The position numbers were made by a program, and so were the translations under genes. Shown here piece by piece: positions 28,700 to 37,165 of a stretch of DNA of 64,000 nt. The notes under the pieces were generated by a model. It did no database searches. It was not told the origin of the DNA and saw nothing but the letters and a program-made list of their open reading frames with translations. This DNA is from Steroidobacter gossypii (GTDB taxonomy: Bacteria; Pseudomonadota; Gammaproteobacteria; Steroidobacterales; Steroidobacteraceae): assembly GCF_016801985.1 (NCBI RefSeq), contig NZ_JAEVLS010000008.1, positions 1-64,000 on the forward strand. The letters run 5' to 3'. Positions within the stretch are counted from its first letter, which is position 1. Each line of letters begins with the position of its first letter.

Positions 28700-28735
28700 A
28701 CCCGGTCCGTAGTACGAACGAAGTACGGACCGGGT
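28700..28735. repeat. Perfect 12-bp inverted repeat after the actin-like gene
   Basis: Arms 28700-28711 and 28724-28735 are exact reverse complements around a 12-nt loop. No T-run follows on either side. It lies 80 bp past the actin-like gene and about 80 bp before the desaturase start, so it may be a transcript-end hairpin or a binding site. Confidence 0.6.
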
Positions 28736-28813
28736 CACTCTGAGACATTATTGCGCGGAAATCCTGGCGCACCCCTGCTAGGATCCATGGCTCAAGCTTC
28801 CGATGGAGTACCG

Positions 28814-29953
28814 ATGACCGATGCCTCGACCACACGCGCGCCGCTGAACTGGCCCGCGATCATCATGTTTTTGATCTCCACCATTCCGGTGGTGACGGTA
28901 TTTCCGTGGTACGCGGCGACCTTCGGCTTCGACGGCTTCGAATGGGTCAGCTTCTTCGTGCTGTGGGCGCTCAACGGCATGTCCATCACCGCCGGCTATC
29001 ACCGCCTGTGGGCGCATCGCAGTTACGAGGCCTCCAAGCCACTGCAGATTTTTTACATGCTGTTCGGCGCAATGGCGCTTCAGAACAGCATCCTGGTGTG
29101 GGCGTCGTCCCACCGCACTCATCATCGCCATGTCGACGATGTCGACCATGATCCGTACTCGGCGAAGCGCGGCCTGTGGTTCTCGCACCTGGGCTGGATG
29201 CTGCGTAACTACGAGAGCGGCAAGCAGGATTTCCGCAACGCCAAGGATCTGGAAGCGAATCCCATTGTGGCTTTTCAGCACAAGTACTACGTGCCGCTGG
29301 CCGTGGGCATGAACGTCGGCGTCCCGCTGCTGTTGGGCTGGATGCACGGTGACATCTGGGGCAGCCTGCTGCTGGGCGGCTTCCTGCGCCTGGTGGTGAG
29401 CCACCATTGCACGTTCTTCATCAACTCGCTGGCCCACTACTGGGGCAGCCGCCCGTACACCACCGAGAACACCGCCCGCGATAACGGTCTGCTGGCGCTG
29501 TTCACCTGGGGCGAGGGCTATCACAACTATCACCACCTGTTTCAGTGGGACTATCGCAACGGCATCCGCTGGTACCAGTGGGATCCGACCAAGTGGCTGA
29601 TCTCCGCCTGCAAGTTCCTGGGCCTGGCGCGCTCGTTGAAGCGCGTGCCGGAATTCCAGATCCGCCAGGCCCTGGTGCAGCGTCAGCTGCAAAAGGCCGA
29701 AGAGAAGCTCGGCCAGCTGCAGGACCACGGCCGCCTGGCTGCGCTCCGCCAGTCGCTCGAGACCGAAGTGCAGCACTACAAGGAAACCCTGGCTCGCTGG
29801 GCAGCCCTGCAGCAGCAGCGCGTCGAAGCGGCCAGGAAAGCCGTCATCGACCATATCGAGCACAACGAATTCCTTGCTCGCGTGCGCGAGCTCGAAGAGT
29901 CCCTGCGCCAGCAGTACCTTCGCGTTCGCCTGCTCGCCGTTCAGGCCGCGTGA
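28814..29953 (+). CDS. Acyl-CoA/acyl-lipid delta-9 fatty acid desaturase with coiled-coil tail
   Basis: A 379-residue membrane di-iron desaturase that introduces a double bond into membrane fatty acids. The three histidine boxes are intact: HRLWAHR, HRTHH and HNYHH, with hydrophobic helices between them. ATG 28814 has a GGAG ribosome-binding site 6-9 nt upstream; in-frame starts at 28751 and 28787 are less likely. After the catalytic domain (ending near residue 285) there are about 95 residues of Gln/Glu/Arg/Leu-rich helix predicted to form a coiled coil, longer than in minimal DesC-type enzymes. A strong terminator follows. Redox partner unknown. Confidence 0.9.
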   Translation: MTDASTTRAPLNWPAIIMFLISTIPVVTVFPWYAATFGFDGFEWVSFFVLWALNGMSITAGYHRLWAHRSYEASKPLQIFYMLFGAMALQNSILVWASSHRTHHRHVDDVDHDPYSAKRGLWFSHLGWMLRNYESGKQDFRNAKDLEANPIVAFQHKYYVPLAVGMNVGVPLLLGWMHGDIWGSLLLGGFLRLVVSHHCTFFINSLAHYWGSRPYTTENTARDNGLLALFTWGEGYHNYHHLFQWDYRNGIRWYQWDPTKWLISACKFLGLARSLKRVPEFQIRQALVQRQLQKAEEKLGQLQDHGRLAALRQSLETEVQHYKETLARWAALQQQRVEAARKAVIDHIEHNEFLARVRELEESLRQQYLRVRLLAVQAA

Positions 29954-29977
29954 GCAGGCTGTTCGGTTCGTTCCGAC

Positions 29978-30003
29978 AAAGGGCGCCTTCGGGCGCCCTT
30001 TTT
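29978..30003 (+). terminator. Strong intrinsic terminator after the desaturase gene
   Basis: A perfect 10-bp stem (29978-29987 with 29992-30001), a TTCG tetraloop and a run of five T residues. It lies 25 bp past the desaturase stop, a textbook factor-independent terminator. Confidence 0.92.
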
Positions 30004-30145
30004 ACTTGGACTTACTGGTGCGGGCCCGGCGCTTTTCGCCACCGTCCTTCCACAGGCGCCCGTCGAATTCGAACGGTTCAGGCTTGGAGATCTTCAGCCG
30101 CGGGAAATGCGGATGCTGAGGATTCACAACTGGCCGGGCAGCCAA
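30002..30145 (-). CDS. Possible small ORF, about 47 residues
   Basis: A short minus-strand reading frame from a TTG at 30145 to a TAA at 30002-30004. The product is basic at its C-terminus (ending RARTSKSK) with a Pro/Phe-rich middle (HFPRLKISKPEPFEFDG). I do not recognise it and see no ribosome-binding site. Its stop lies in the T-run of the desaturase terminator. It could be a small protein or the leftover end of a decayed gene in the 324-bp gap between the desaturase and the TonB receptor. Confidence 0.25.
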   Translation of the reverse strand: MAARPVVNPQHPHFPRLKISKPEPFEFDGRLWKDGGEKRRARTSKSK

Positions 30146-30157
30146 TTGGAACGCCGC

Positions 30158-30229
30158 TTACGCCCGCAGGCGGCGCCAGCCGATGATCATGCTGGTGATG
30201 GAGATGAGCAGGCCGGCGAGGCTCAGTGG
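30158..30229 (-). pseudogene. Possible remnant of a PepSY-type membrane protein C-terminus
   Basis: On the minus strand, just downstream of the TonB receptor, a frame without a start encodes a single hydrophobic helix ending in IIGWRRLRA and a stop (TAA at 30158-30160). An in-frame stop closes it at 30230-30232. Such an ending is typical of PepSY-associated transmembrane proteins, which often follow siderophore receptors. This looks like the eroded tail of such a gene, but the stretch is too short to be sure. Confidence 0.3.
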
Positions 30230-30277
30230 TCACATGAGGAGGTCCCAAGGGGGCGGTGTGAGAGCGGAACTCACAGG

Positions 30278-32254
30278 CTAGAACTCATAGGTGTACGTGA
30301 TGCCGTAAGTTCTCGGCACTCCCAAGCGCCGCGCAAGGAACGCCCCGCTGCCGTCGTCGAGCTGCGCTTCGACCAGACGCGTTGCATATTCTTCATCGAA
30401 CACGTTCTGCAGATTGACGCCGACCTGATGGCGATGCGCACTGCCCACGAAACAGCGCGCGGCGAGATTGAGGGTCACATAGTTACCGTAGTTGCGACGG
30501 CCAAGCGTGCGCAGCGGCTGATATACGTCGCCCACCCAGTTGACAGTTGCGCTCGCATCCAGCGGCAGCTGCGAAGGAGTGAAGTGCAGCGAGCCTTTGG
30601 CATAGCTCACCGGAACGCGCGAGATTTGCAGATCCGACCGTTCGGGACGTGACTCGCTGTAGGTGTAACTGAAGCTGGTCCTGAGGCTACCGGTCACAGG
30701 CGCACTGAGCGACGCTTCCAGGCCGCGCACCTCCGTGACGCCAGGAAGATTCTCATAGCGGCCATTGGGGAACGCTTCCGTCGGAGCGCCGATGTCGATC
30801 AGGTTGTCGACATCGCGCGCAAACCCGGTGAGCTGCCAGGCAATCGGGCCTTCATCCGATGCGATGCTGCCGCCGACAGAAAGATTCAGGTTCTGGCTTT
30901 GCTCCGGCTCCAGGTCGGGGTTGCCCGCGTAATCATCCTCGCCGATGTAGTAAAGCTGCTCGGCGCTGGGCAAAAGGAACGCGGTCGCAACCACGCCTTC
31001 GAGATACAACGCGCGGCTGAATGTATATCGCCCGCTCACATTCCACACCGTCGCGTGCTTGCCGCCACTGCCGCGGTTGTAGCGAGCGCCAGCAGCCACA
31101 CTGACGTTGTCGAACGCATGCTGTGCCGTCCGCACTTCGCCGAACACCGCATGCACCGTTTCGGTCTCGCCAGCAATGGGGAACACGTCGTCGCGCGCTT
31201 TGTAGTTCTGGTAGTCGTAGCCGACGTGATAATCGAGCAGTCCGCCCGGCCGCACTTTCATCAGCGCGCTGCCGCCGTAGTCATGAAAGCCCCAGTAAGT
31301 TCCGGGGGCGTACACCACCACTTCCTCGCCCGTGAGCGGACGGTTCTGGATGTTGGCGTAAGTCGTGTCCCAATCGTGCAGATAAGCCTTGACCACCAGT
31401 TGCACATGCTCGCTCGCGTCGTACGCCAGCTTGACGCTGACGATGTCTTCATCGCGATCGTTATAACTGCGTTTGGTCTTGATGGGCTGGTTGTTGTCGA
31501 GCCGCGCATCGGTATGGTGGTAAAGCAGATCGAGCCGCAGCGAGTCGTTGAAGTCCAGGCCGTATTTAAGCCCCACATTGGTGACATCGTAGCCGCGCTC
31601 GCGATCGGTGGTGCTGGGTTGGAAGCGGTCGTACTGCCGATAACCGTCGCCTTGGTTCTTCGAGCTGTAGACCACGAACTTGTGTCGGCCGATCGAGCCC
31701 CGCGCGTAACCACCGATCTGATAACCGTCGTTGCTGTCGTAATTCACCGCGAGGCTGCCGCCGGCCTGTTCGGAAAAACCCCGAGTCACGATATTGATCG
31801 CGCCGGCCACCCCCTGCGTGCCATAGAACAGACTCTCGCCGCCCTTCAGCACTTCGATGCGCTCGATCATGCTGGCTGGCAGCGTATCCGGGCTGGTCTC
31901 GTTGAAGATGCGGTTGCTGATGCGCACGCCGTCCACCAGCCACAGCACGTCGCCCGGTCGCGAGCCTTGCAGCGACACGTCCACATAGTCGAACGGGCCG
32001 CTGCCGGGTGAGACGAACAGGCCCGGCACCTCGAACTGCAGAGCGGTGCTGGCGTCCACGTAGCCCGCCGCCCGAATGCGATCGGCACTGACGTATTCCA
32101 CATCGTGACCGTATCGAGCGAGCTCGACCGGCAACGTATCTTCGATGCTGCGAGCCGTGACCAGAATTTCCTCGAGAGGATCCGCCTCTTCGGCGAGCGC
32201 GCAGGCGGTCAGGCTGAGCAGCGAAGCTGCGACGAGCGGGCGATACGAGAGCAA
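30278..32254 (-). CDS. TonB-dependent receptor (siderophore/vitamin type)
   Basis: A 658-residue outer-membrane receptor: signal peptide (about 1-21), a TonB-box-like EEILVTA segment, plug domain (about 50-160, including RIEVLKGGESLFYG and the GAINIVTR strand) and a beta-barrel ending in YTYEF with the terminal Phe needed for assembly. The start appears to be TTG 32254 with a GGGGA-like site about 12 nt upstream; this is uncertain. It is divergent from a membrane-bound regulator at 32426, with palindromes in the shared intergenic region. Ligand unknown; iron-siderophore or cobalamin-like transport is likely from the family. Confidence 0.87.
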   Translation of the reverse strand: MLSYRPLVAASLLSLTACALAEEADPLEEILVTARSIEDTLPVELARYGHDVEYVSADRIRAAGYVDASTALQFEVPGLFVSPGSGPFDYVDVSLQGSRPGDVLWLVDGVRISNRIFNETSPDTLPASMIERIEVLKGGESLFYGTQGVAGAINIVTRGFSEQAGGSLAVNYDSNDGYQIGGYARGSIGRHKFVVYSSKNQGDGYRQYDRFQPSTTDRERGYDVTNVGLKYGLDFNDSLRLDLLYHHTDARLDNNQPIKTKRSYNDRDEDIVSVKLAYDASEHVQLVVKAYLHDWDTTYANIQNRPLTGEEVVVYAPGTYWGFHDYGGSALMKVRPGGLLDYHVGYDYQNYKARDDVFPIAGETETVHAVFGEVRTAQHAFDNVSVAAGARYNRGSGGKHATVWNVSGRYTFSRALYLEGVVATAFLLPSAEQLYYIGEDDYAGNPDLEPEQSQNLNLSVGGSIASDEGPIAWQLTGFARDVDNLIDIGAPTEAFPNGRYENLPGVTEVRGLEASLSAPVTGSLRTSFSYTYSESRPERSDLQISRVPVSYAKGSLHFTPSQLPLDASATVNWVGDVYQPLRTLGRRNYGNYVTLNLAARCFVGSAHRHQVGVNLQNVFDEEYATRLVEAQLDDGSGAFLARRLGVPRTYGITYTYEF

Positions 32255-32376
32255 AGCGGCGTCCCCGAAGTGGCCGAAGGAGCGAGCCTCTCGGTGACCG
32301 ACGTGTTACCGCGCGGCGCTTCGGGCTCGGGCAAACTGAGCGGGGACCACAGTAGTGGCCGAAGCGCGCGAACCTC

Positions 32377-32389
32377 CAGTAATTTACTG
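32377..32389. promoter_or_regulatory. Palindrome in divergent intergenic region (CAGTAA-N-TTACTG)
   Basis: A perfect 6-bp inverted repeat with one central base, in an AT-rich island between the TonB receptor and the wHTH regulator. Location and symmetry suit an operator for one or both divergent genes. Confidence 0.4.
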
Positions 32390-32405
32390 TTTCCGATGAC
32401 GTTAC

Positions 32406-32415
32406 TTAACGTTAA
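32406..32415. promoter_or_regulatory. Palindrome TTAACGTTAA just before the regulator gene
   Basis: A perfect 10-bp palindrome, 16 bp downstream of the CAGTAA palindrome and 10 bp before the ATG at 32426. It is strikingly AT-rich for this genome. It may be an autoregulatory site or part of a promoter. Confidence 0.35.
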
Positions 32416-32425
32416 AAACCCTACG

Positions 32426-33730
32426 ATGAGGACCTCATCAGCCACTGACAGGGCGGTCATGACGGCAGTGGACGAGCTGCAGCGACAGGCGGAGCTGTTT
32501 CGCGCCAGCGGGCTGCTCGGCAAGCCCGGCGCAATGTCGCGCCTGTTCGAATTTCTGCTGGCGCGTTCACTATCGGGCGAGGCGCCCAAAGAAATCGAGA
32601 TCGCCTTGCAGGTGTTTGGGAAGAGCGCCAGCTTCGACGTCGCTCAGGACTCGGTGGTCCGCGTTTATGTTCATAAGCTGCGACGGCGGCTGGAGGACTT
32701 CGCGACGCGCTCGCTCACGCAATACGACGCTCGCATCACCATCCCCAAGGGTGAATACCGATTGGTGCTGGAGCCGGTCGCGACGCTCGCACCCGCGCCG
32801 CCGGTGGTGGAGGTCGCGCCTCCCGTTCAGGTTGCGCCACCCGAGCCGTCGCCGCCACGGCGGCGGTGGTTGAAGCCGGCGCTGGCGGCGCTCGCTGCCT
32901 TCGTATGCGGCGCCGTGCTCACGTACGTGCTGACGTTCGATGCTCACGATCGCAATCTGAGCGCGGTCCGCCACAGCGCGATCTGGGAACCGCTGCTGCA
33001 AGATGACTTGCCCATCACCGTGGTGGTCGGCGATTACTTCCTGTTGGGCGAAGTGGACGAGGCGAGCAACGTGCAACGCCTGGTGCGCGAGTTCTACATC
33101 AACTCCAACCAGGACTTCCTCGATCACGTGCAGCTCAATCCCGAGCAGATGCGTCGCTATCGCAATCTCGACCTCACCTACCTGCCGGCGGCGAGCGCCT
33201 TCGCCTTGCAGGACCTCGTGCCGGTGTTGAACGCAGGCAAGCCGGTGCGGGTCACGTTGTTGTCCGAGCTGAATGCGAGCGTGCTGAAGTCCACACACGT
33301 TGTGTATGTCGGTTACATCAGCGGCATGGGCATGTTGGGCGACCGAGTGTTCGCGCAGTCACGGCTGGCGCTGGGCGGATCGTTCGATGAGCTGCACGAC
33401 ATTCAGACCGGCACCACTTACGTGAGTACCGCCATGCCCACGGGAAGCGAGGGCGGAGCGTTCCGTGACTTCGGCTACTTTTCGACTTTCGCGGGGCCGA
33501 ACGGCAATCGCGTGGTCGTTATCTCCGGAACGCGCGACAACGGCGTGATGCATGTGGCTGAAACCCTGTCACATCGCGCCGGCGTCGCGGAGATCGCCAG
33601 CAAGGCAGCAGGCGCCGATTCGTTCGAGTCGCTATATGAAATCGACGGCATGGCGCGCGCCGGTCTGAACGCGCGCCTGCTATTCGTGTCCGCGATGAAG
33701 AACGACTCGATCTGGTCCGGGGCGCCGTGA
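32426..33730 (+). CDS. Membrane-anchored regulator with N-terminal winged-helix-like domain
   Basis: A protein of about 434 residues with a ToxR-like layout. An N-terminal domain of about 110 residues contains EIEIALQVFGKSASFDV and VVRVYVHKLRRRL, the wHTH-like pattern found in regulators next to TonB receptors in Nevskiales and Xanthomonadales. A Pro-rich linker, one transmembrane helix (about 145-168) and about 265 periplasmic residues follow. The periplasmic part has no named domain that I recognise. Start ATG 32426 or 32459; the second has an AGGGCGG-like site. It is divergent from the TonB receptor and probably controls it in response to an envelope signal (inferred). Confidence 0.65.
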   Translation: MRTSSATDRAVMTAVDELQRQAELFRASGLLGKPGAMSRLFEFLLARSLSGEAPKEIEIALQVFGKSASFDVAQDSVVRVYVHKLRRRLEDFATRSLTQYDARITIPKGEYRLVLEPVATLAPAPPVVEVAPPVQVAPPEPSPPRRRWLKPALAALAAFVCGAVLTYVLTFDAHDRNLSAVRHSAIWEPLLQDDLPITVVVGDYFLLGEVDEASNVQRLVREFYINSNQDFLDHVQLNPEQMRRYRNLDLTYLPAASAFALQDLVPVLNAGKPVRVTLLSELNASVLKSTHVVYVGYISGMGMLGDRVFAQSRLALGGSFDELHDIQTGTTYVSTAMPTGSEGGAFRDFGYFSTFAGPNGNRVVVISGTRDNGVMHVAETLSHRAGVAEIASKAAGADSFESLYEIDGMARAGLNARLLFVSAMKNDSIWSGAP

Positions 33731-33738
33731 ATGCCCGG

Positions 33739-34155
33739 CTAGCGACGGCGGCTCTGCGCGGCTTGTTTAGCCGCCGCCAGCTCCTTCGGATCGAGCACGT
33801 TGTTCTTGTCGGTATCGGCGCGATCGAAGATCAACGTCGGTCCGTTGACGAACTCTTCCTTGGTGACTCGGCCATCGCCATCGGCGTCGAACTGGCCGAC
33901 CACGAAGTCGGCGCCGCCGCTGCGCTGGCGGCGCGCGGCCAGGCGTTTGGGAATATCGCTGCTGTCGATGTGGCCGTCGGAGTTGCGATCGAACTTGGCG
34001 AACTGGTCCTGGCGCGCTGCCACGAATTCTTCGCGCGTGATCGAGCCGTCGTTATTGGTATCGGCGCGCTCGAATATTCCTTCACCGCGCACCTGCGCCA
34101 TGGCTGGCGCGCCGAGCAATATCAAGCAAACGGTGGGAAAAAACTTGCGGGACAT
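33739..34155 (-). CDS. Exported EF-hand calcium-binding protein
   Basis: A 138-residue protein with a signal peptide ending near Ala20 and four EF-hand loops in two pairs: DTNNDGSITREE, DRNSDGHIDSSD, DADGDGRVTKEE and a weaker DTDKNNVLDPKE. All but the last keep the Asp/Asn/Gly calcium ligands. ATG 34155 has a GAGGAA ribosome-binding site. The stop is only 8 bp from the convergent regulator stop. It is likely a periplasmic calcium buffer or sensor; the partner is unknown. Confidence 0.88.
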   Translation of the reverse strand: MSRKFFPTVCLILLGAPAMAQVRGEGIFERADTNNDGSITREEFVAARQDQFAKFDRNSDGHIDSSDIPKRLAARRQRSGGADFVVGQFDADGDGRVTKEEFVNGPTLIFDRADTDKNNVLDPKELAAAKQAAQSRRR

Positions 34156-34237
34156 GTTGCGTTCCTCGAGAGAGTTCGGATTGCGCTGGTTCTCCAGCGT
34201 TCACCGAATAACGCAACATGCCCCGCGGGGTTGACGG

Positions 34238-35488
34238 CTATTTGGAAGTCACCTGCTTCAGCCGCTGGAAATAGCGATCGCGCAGCTCCAGCTGACGCGA
34301 GCGCATTTCGATGGCCTTGCCTGCAATCCAGACCTGCTCGGCGACGCTGGTCACATCGAGCGGATCGCCGCTCCACAACACCAGGTCCGCGGCTTGCCCC
34401 GGAGCGATCCGGCCGCGACTCGCGCCCAGCCCGAAGATGTCCGCGGCATCGGCGGTCAACGCGGTGATGGCGGCTTCTTTGGGCATGCCGTGAGCGACGG
34501 CGTTGCCCGCGGTCTGTCGCACCTTGCGCGCGTTGTGACTATCCTCGAATTGCGAGAATGTGATCTTCACGCCGGCCCTGTGCAACAGAGCGGCGTTGTC
34601 CAGGCGCGCGCCGATCTGATCGAACGAGCTTGGCAGGTTGGCCAGAGGATCGAGGATGACCGGCACCTTCGCTTCGGCCAGCTCTTCCGCCACCACCCAA
34701 GCCTCGGCGCCGCCGGCGATCACCGGCTTGATGCCATAACGCTTGGCCAGCGAGACGGTCTTGACGATATCGTTCGCACGATCGACGTGGAAGACCACCC
34801 GGCCGCCGGCGAGATAACGACCGAACACTTCGCGACCCAACGGATGCATCAATGCTTTGTCGTCGGAGATGCGATTGCGCGTTTCGTGCACGGCTTGCTC
34901 GAGCAGCATCCATTGCGCGGCTCGACTGCCGCCGGACAGCGAGTTCAGCTTTCCACCCAGGTTGATGAACAACGAGCGGCTACCGTCGAGCACCGCGTCC
35001 CGACGACCGTCGAGAGTCACGGCGGCGCCTTGCCCAGCGAGGAAGTTGCTGCCGCGTGCGGTGCCCGGCGCCAACACGGTCCACGTCATGCCTTCGATGC
35101 GCGTGACAGGCACGACCACCGAGCGGCTGTTATAGGCGGTGGAAACATCGAACTCCGGACGCCACTGCATCTCGTAGGCTGGCGCTCCGAGGCTGAGCGC
35201 AGCGTCGTTGGCGGTTTCTTCCTGGCTGACTTCCTCCACACCGATGGTGCTCAAGCCGGCGAACATGCCCGGAGTCAGTGCGCGACCCTTGGCGTCGATG
35301 CTCACGGCGCCGTCAGCGGAAAGTCCGCTGCCCACGGAGTGAATCTTGCCGTCCCGAATCAACACGTCCGTGTTGGTGAGCGTGCCTTTGGATGATGCCG
35401 TGTGCACGGTCGCGCCGCGAATCAAAACGTCCTGCGCGACGGCGTTGCTGGCGCAGATCACCAGCAAAGAAGCGATCAAGGTTCTCAT
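34238..35488 (-). CDS. Exported amidohydrolase-like protein lacking the H-x-H motif
   Basis: A 416-residue secreted protein with a signal peptide (1-18) and the metal-dependent amidohydrolase layout: an N-terminal DVLIRGATVHT composite domain and a C-terminal GRIAPGQAADLVLWSGDP segment that closes the sandwich domain. At the place where active enzymes carry DxHxH it reads PGMFAGLSTIG, so the first metal-binding motif is missing. It is the second gene of a pair: its ATG at 35488 overlaps the upstream stop (TAATG). It may be a non-catalytic partner of the neighbouring amidohydrolase. Substrate unknown. Confidence 0.78.
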   Translation of the reverse strand: MRTLIASLLVICASNAVAQDVLIRGATVHTASSKGTLTNTDVLIRDGKIHSVGSGLSADGAVSIDAKGRALTPGMFAGLSTIGVEEVSQEETANDAALSLGAPAYEMQWRPEFDVSTAYNSRSVVVPVTRIEGMTWTVLAPGTARGSNFLAGQGAAVTLDGRRDAVLDGSRSLFINLGGKLNSLSGGSRAAQWMLLEQAVHETRNRISDDKALMHPLGREVFGRYLAGGRVVFHVDRANDIVKTVSLAKRYGIKPVIAGGAEAWVVAEELAEAKVPVILDPLANLPSSFDQIGARLDNAALLHRAGVKITFSQFEDSHNARKVRQTAGNAVAHGMPKEAAITALTADAADIFGLGASRGRIAPGQAADLVLWSGDPLDVTSVAEQVWIAGKAIEMRSRQLELRDRYFQRLKQVTSK

Positions 35489-36981
35489 TATTGCGCGCTC
35501 CCTTCAGTCGCGTCGTATTGGCCAAGCAGGAAGTCCGAAGCGGGTCGGGTCGGCGGATTGGCGCGGTCGTAGACCAGCGCGCCGTCGATGAACACCTGCT
35601 CGGCCAGCGCATACACGCTGAACGGATCGCCGTTCCAGATCACCACGTCGCCCATCTTGCCGGCCTCCAGCGTGCCGGTGACCTCATCGATGCCCAGCGC
35701 CTTCGCCGCGTTCAGGGTGAGCCACTTCATCGCATGCTCGCGTGAAATATCCAGGCCCATGCGCACGCCACGAGTCATCGCTTTGGCGGCCTCCTGGTTG
35801 AGTCGTTGTATACCTTCCGCCGAATCTGAATGGACCACGGCGCAGCCGTTCTTCGGCATGTCGGTGAGCGCGAGGTTTTCCATCACGCCGTCGAAGGCTT
35901 CCATCTTGAAGCCCCACCAGTCGGCCCACTCGGCGCCGCAGATGCCGTTTTCGGCGAGCAGATCGGCGATCTTGTAGGCCTCCACCGCGTGATGAAAGGC
36001 AGCGATCTGGAAGCCGAACTCCCTGGCCAGGTCGATCATGATGGCCATCTCGTCGGCGCGATAGCAGTGGATATGCACCATGATCTCGCCGTTCATGGCG
36101 CCCACCAGAGTTTCGGACTTCAGGTCGCGCTTGGGCGGCGAGGGCGGCTTGGCTTGCTCGTCTTTCTTGCCCGGGCCCTGTTGTTTCTTTTCGAACTCGG
36201 CCAGCTCGCGACGATATTTGTCCCACTCGTCTCGATACGCCTGTGCGTCGGCGAACGCCTGGCGATAGCCGGCGACGTTGCCCATGCGCGTCATCGGCGC
36301 CTGGCCTTTTTCGCCGTAGTAGCCCTTGGGATTCTCGCCGCACGCCATTTTCAGGCCCTGTGGCGCTCCGGGAAATTTCATCGCCTGGTAGGTGGTAGCG
36401 TGTACGTTCTTGAGCGTGACGCCGCGGCCACCGATCAGGTTGCCCGAGCCCGGCAGGATTTGCAGAGTGGTGACGCCGCCTTCGAGTGCGGCCTGGAATC
36501 CGGGATCCTGCGGCCACACCGCGTGCTCGGCCCAGGCCTGCGCGGTCACCGGATCGACCATCTCATTGCCGTCACTGTGTGCATCCACGTCCGGGCTGGG
36601 GTACACGCCCAGATGCGAGTGCACGTCGATCAGGCCGGGCGTGACCCAGCGGCCCTTCGCGTCGATGACCTTGGCGCCGGCCGGCGCGCTCAGTTGTGTA
36701 CCGACACCGGCGATTTTACCGTCGACAATGAGCACATCGCCGTTGTCGATGCGAGCGCCGGTGCCGGTGAGAATGGTCGCACCACGAATCAACGTCGCTT
36801 GCGATGCACGAGCTCGATAGGTCGATGTATACGGAGCAGGCGTGTTCGACGCCGTGGCAGTGGTTGCTTGCTGAGTCGGCGCCTGCGACTGCGGAGCGGT
36901 TGCGCAGGCGCTCAACAAAACACCCAGCAAGGGAGTCATGACATGGCGACGCATCACGCCGCGCGCATGAGTGGGCTGCAT
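35488..36981 (-). CDS. Lipoprotein amidohydrolase (imidazolonepropionase-like)
   Basis: A protein of about 497 residues with a lipoprotein signal (LLSAC lipobox) and an intact amidohydrolase core: LIDVHSHLG carries the H-x-H metal pair, HIHCYRADE and AAFHHAVEAYK supply further histidines, and VVHSDSAEG the likely catalytic Asp. A Lys/Pro-rich insertion sits mid-protein. ATG 36981 is preferred, with an AGGGGA site about 12 nt upstream; Met codons at 36954 and 36939 are alternatives. It is cotranscribed with the H-x-H-less homologue downstream. Relatives are often annotated as imidazolonepropionases or prolidase-like; the true substrate is unknown. Confidence 0.83.
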   Translation of the reverse strand: MQPTHARGVMRRHVMTPLLGVLLSACATAPQSQAPTQQATTATASNTPAPYTSTYRARASQATLIRGATILTGTGARIDNGDVLIVDGKIAGVGTQLSAPAGAKVIDAKGRWVTPGLIDVHSHLGVYPSPDVDAHSDGNEMVDPVTAQAWAEHAVWPQDPGFQAALEGGVTTLQILPGSGNLIGGRGVTLKNVHATTYQAMKFPGAPQGLKMACGENPKGYYGEKGQAPMTRMGNVAGYRQAFADAQAYRDEWDKYRRELAEFEKKQQGPGKKDEQAKPPSPPKRDLKSETLVGAMNGEIMVHIHCYRADEMAIMIDLAREFGFQIAAFHHAVEAYKIADLLAENGICGAEWADWWGFKMEAFDGVMENLALTDMPKNGCAVVHSDSAEGIQRLNQEAAKAMTRGVRMGLDISREHAMKWLTLNAAKALGIDEVTGTLEAGKMGDVVIWNGDPFSVYALAEQVFIDGALVYDRANPPTRPASDFLLGQYDATEGSAQ

Positions 36982-37086
36982 TCTTGTGGTGTCCCCTGGA
37001 GAAAACGAAGCGCGAAAATCTATCAGATCGCGCTGGCAGACGCTCTGCTTTACCGCAAGACCCGCCGCGGGCATCGCAAACAGCAT

Positions 37087-37116
37087 TTGCGAAGGCGGGT
37101 GTGGGCGGCGTTATCA
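37087..37116 (+). promoter_or_regulatory. Candidate sigma-70 promoter for the TPR-sulfotransferase gene
   Basis: A -35-like TTGCGA and a -10-like TTATCA separated by 18 bp, about 50 bp before the ATG at 37166. The match is partial. Confidence 0.3.
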
Positions 37117-37165
37117 TGGGATGTCGTGGTGTGGGGATCGCGTGTTGTCACTGGCCAGCTGACGA

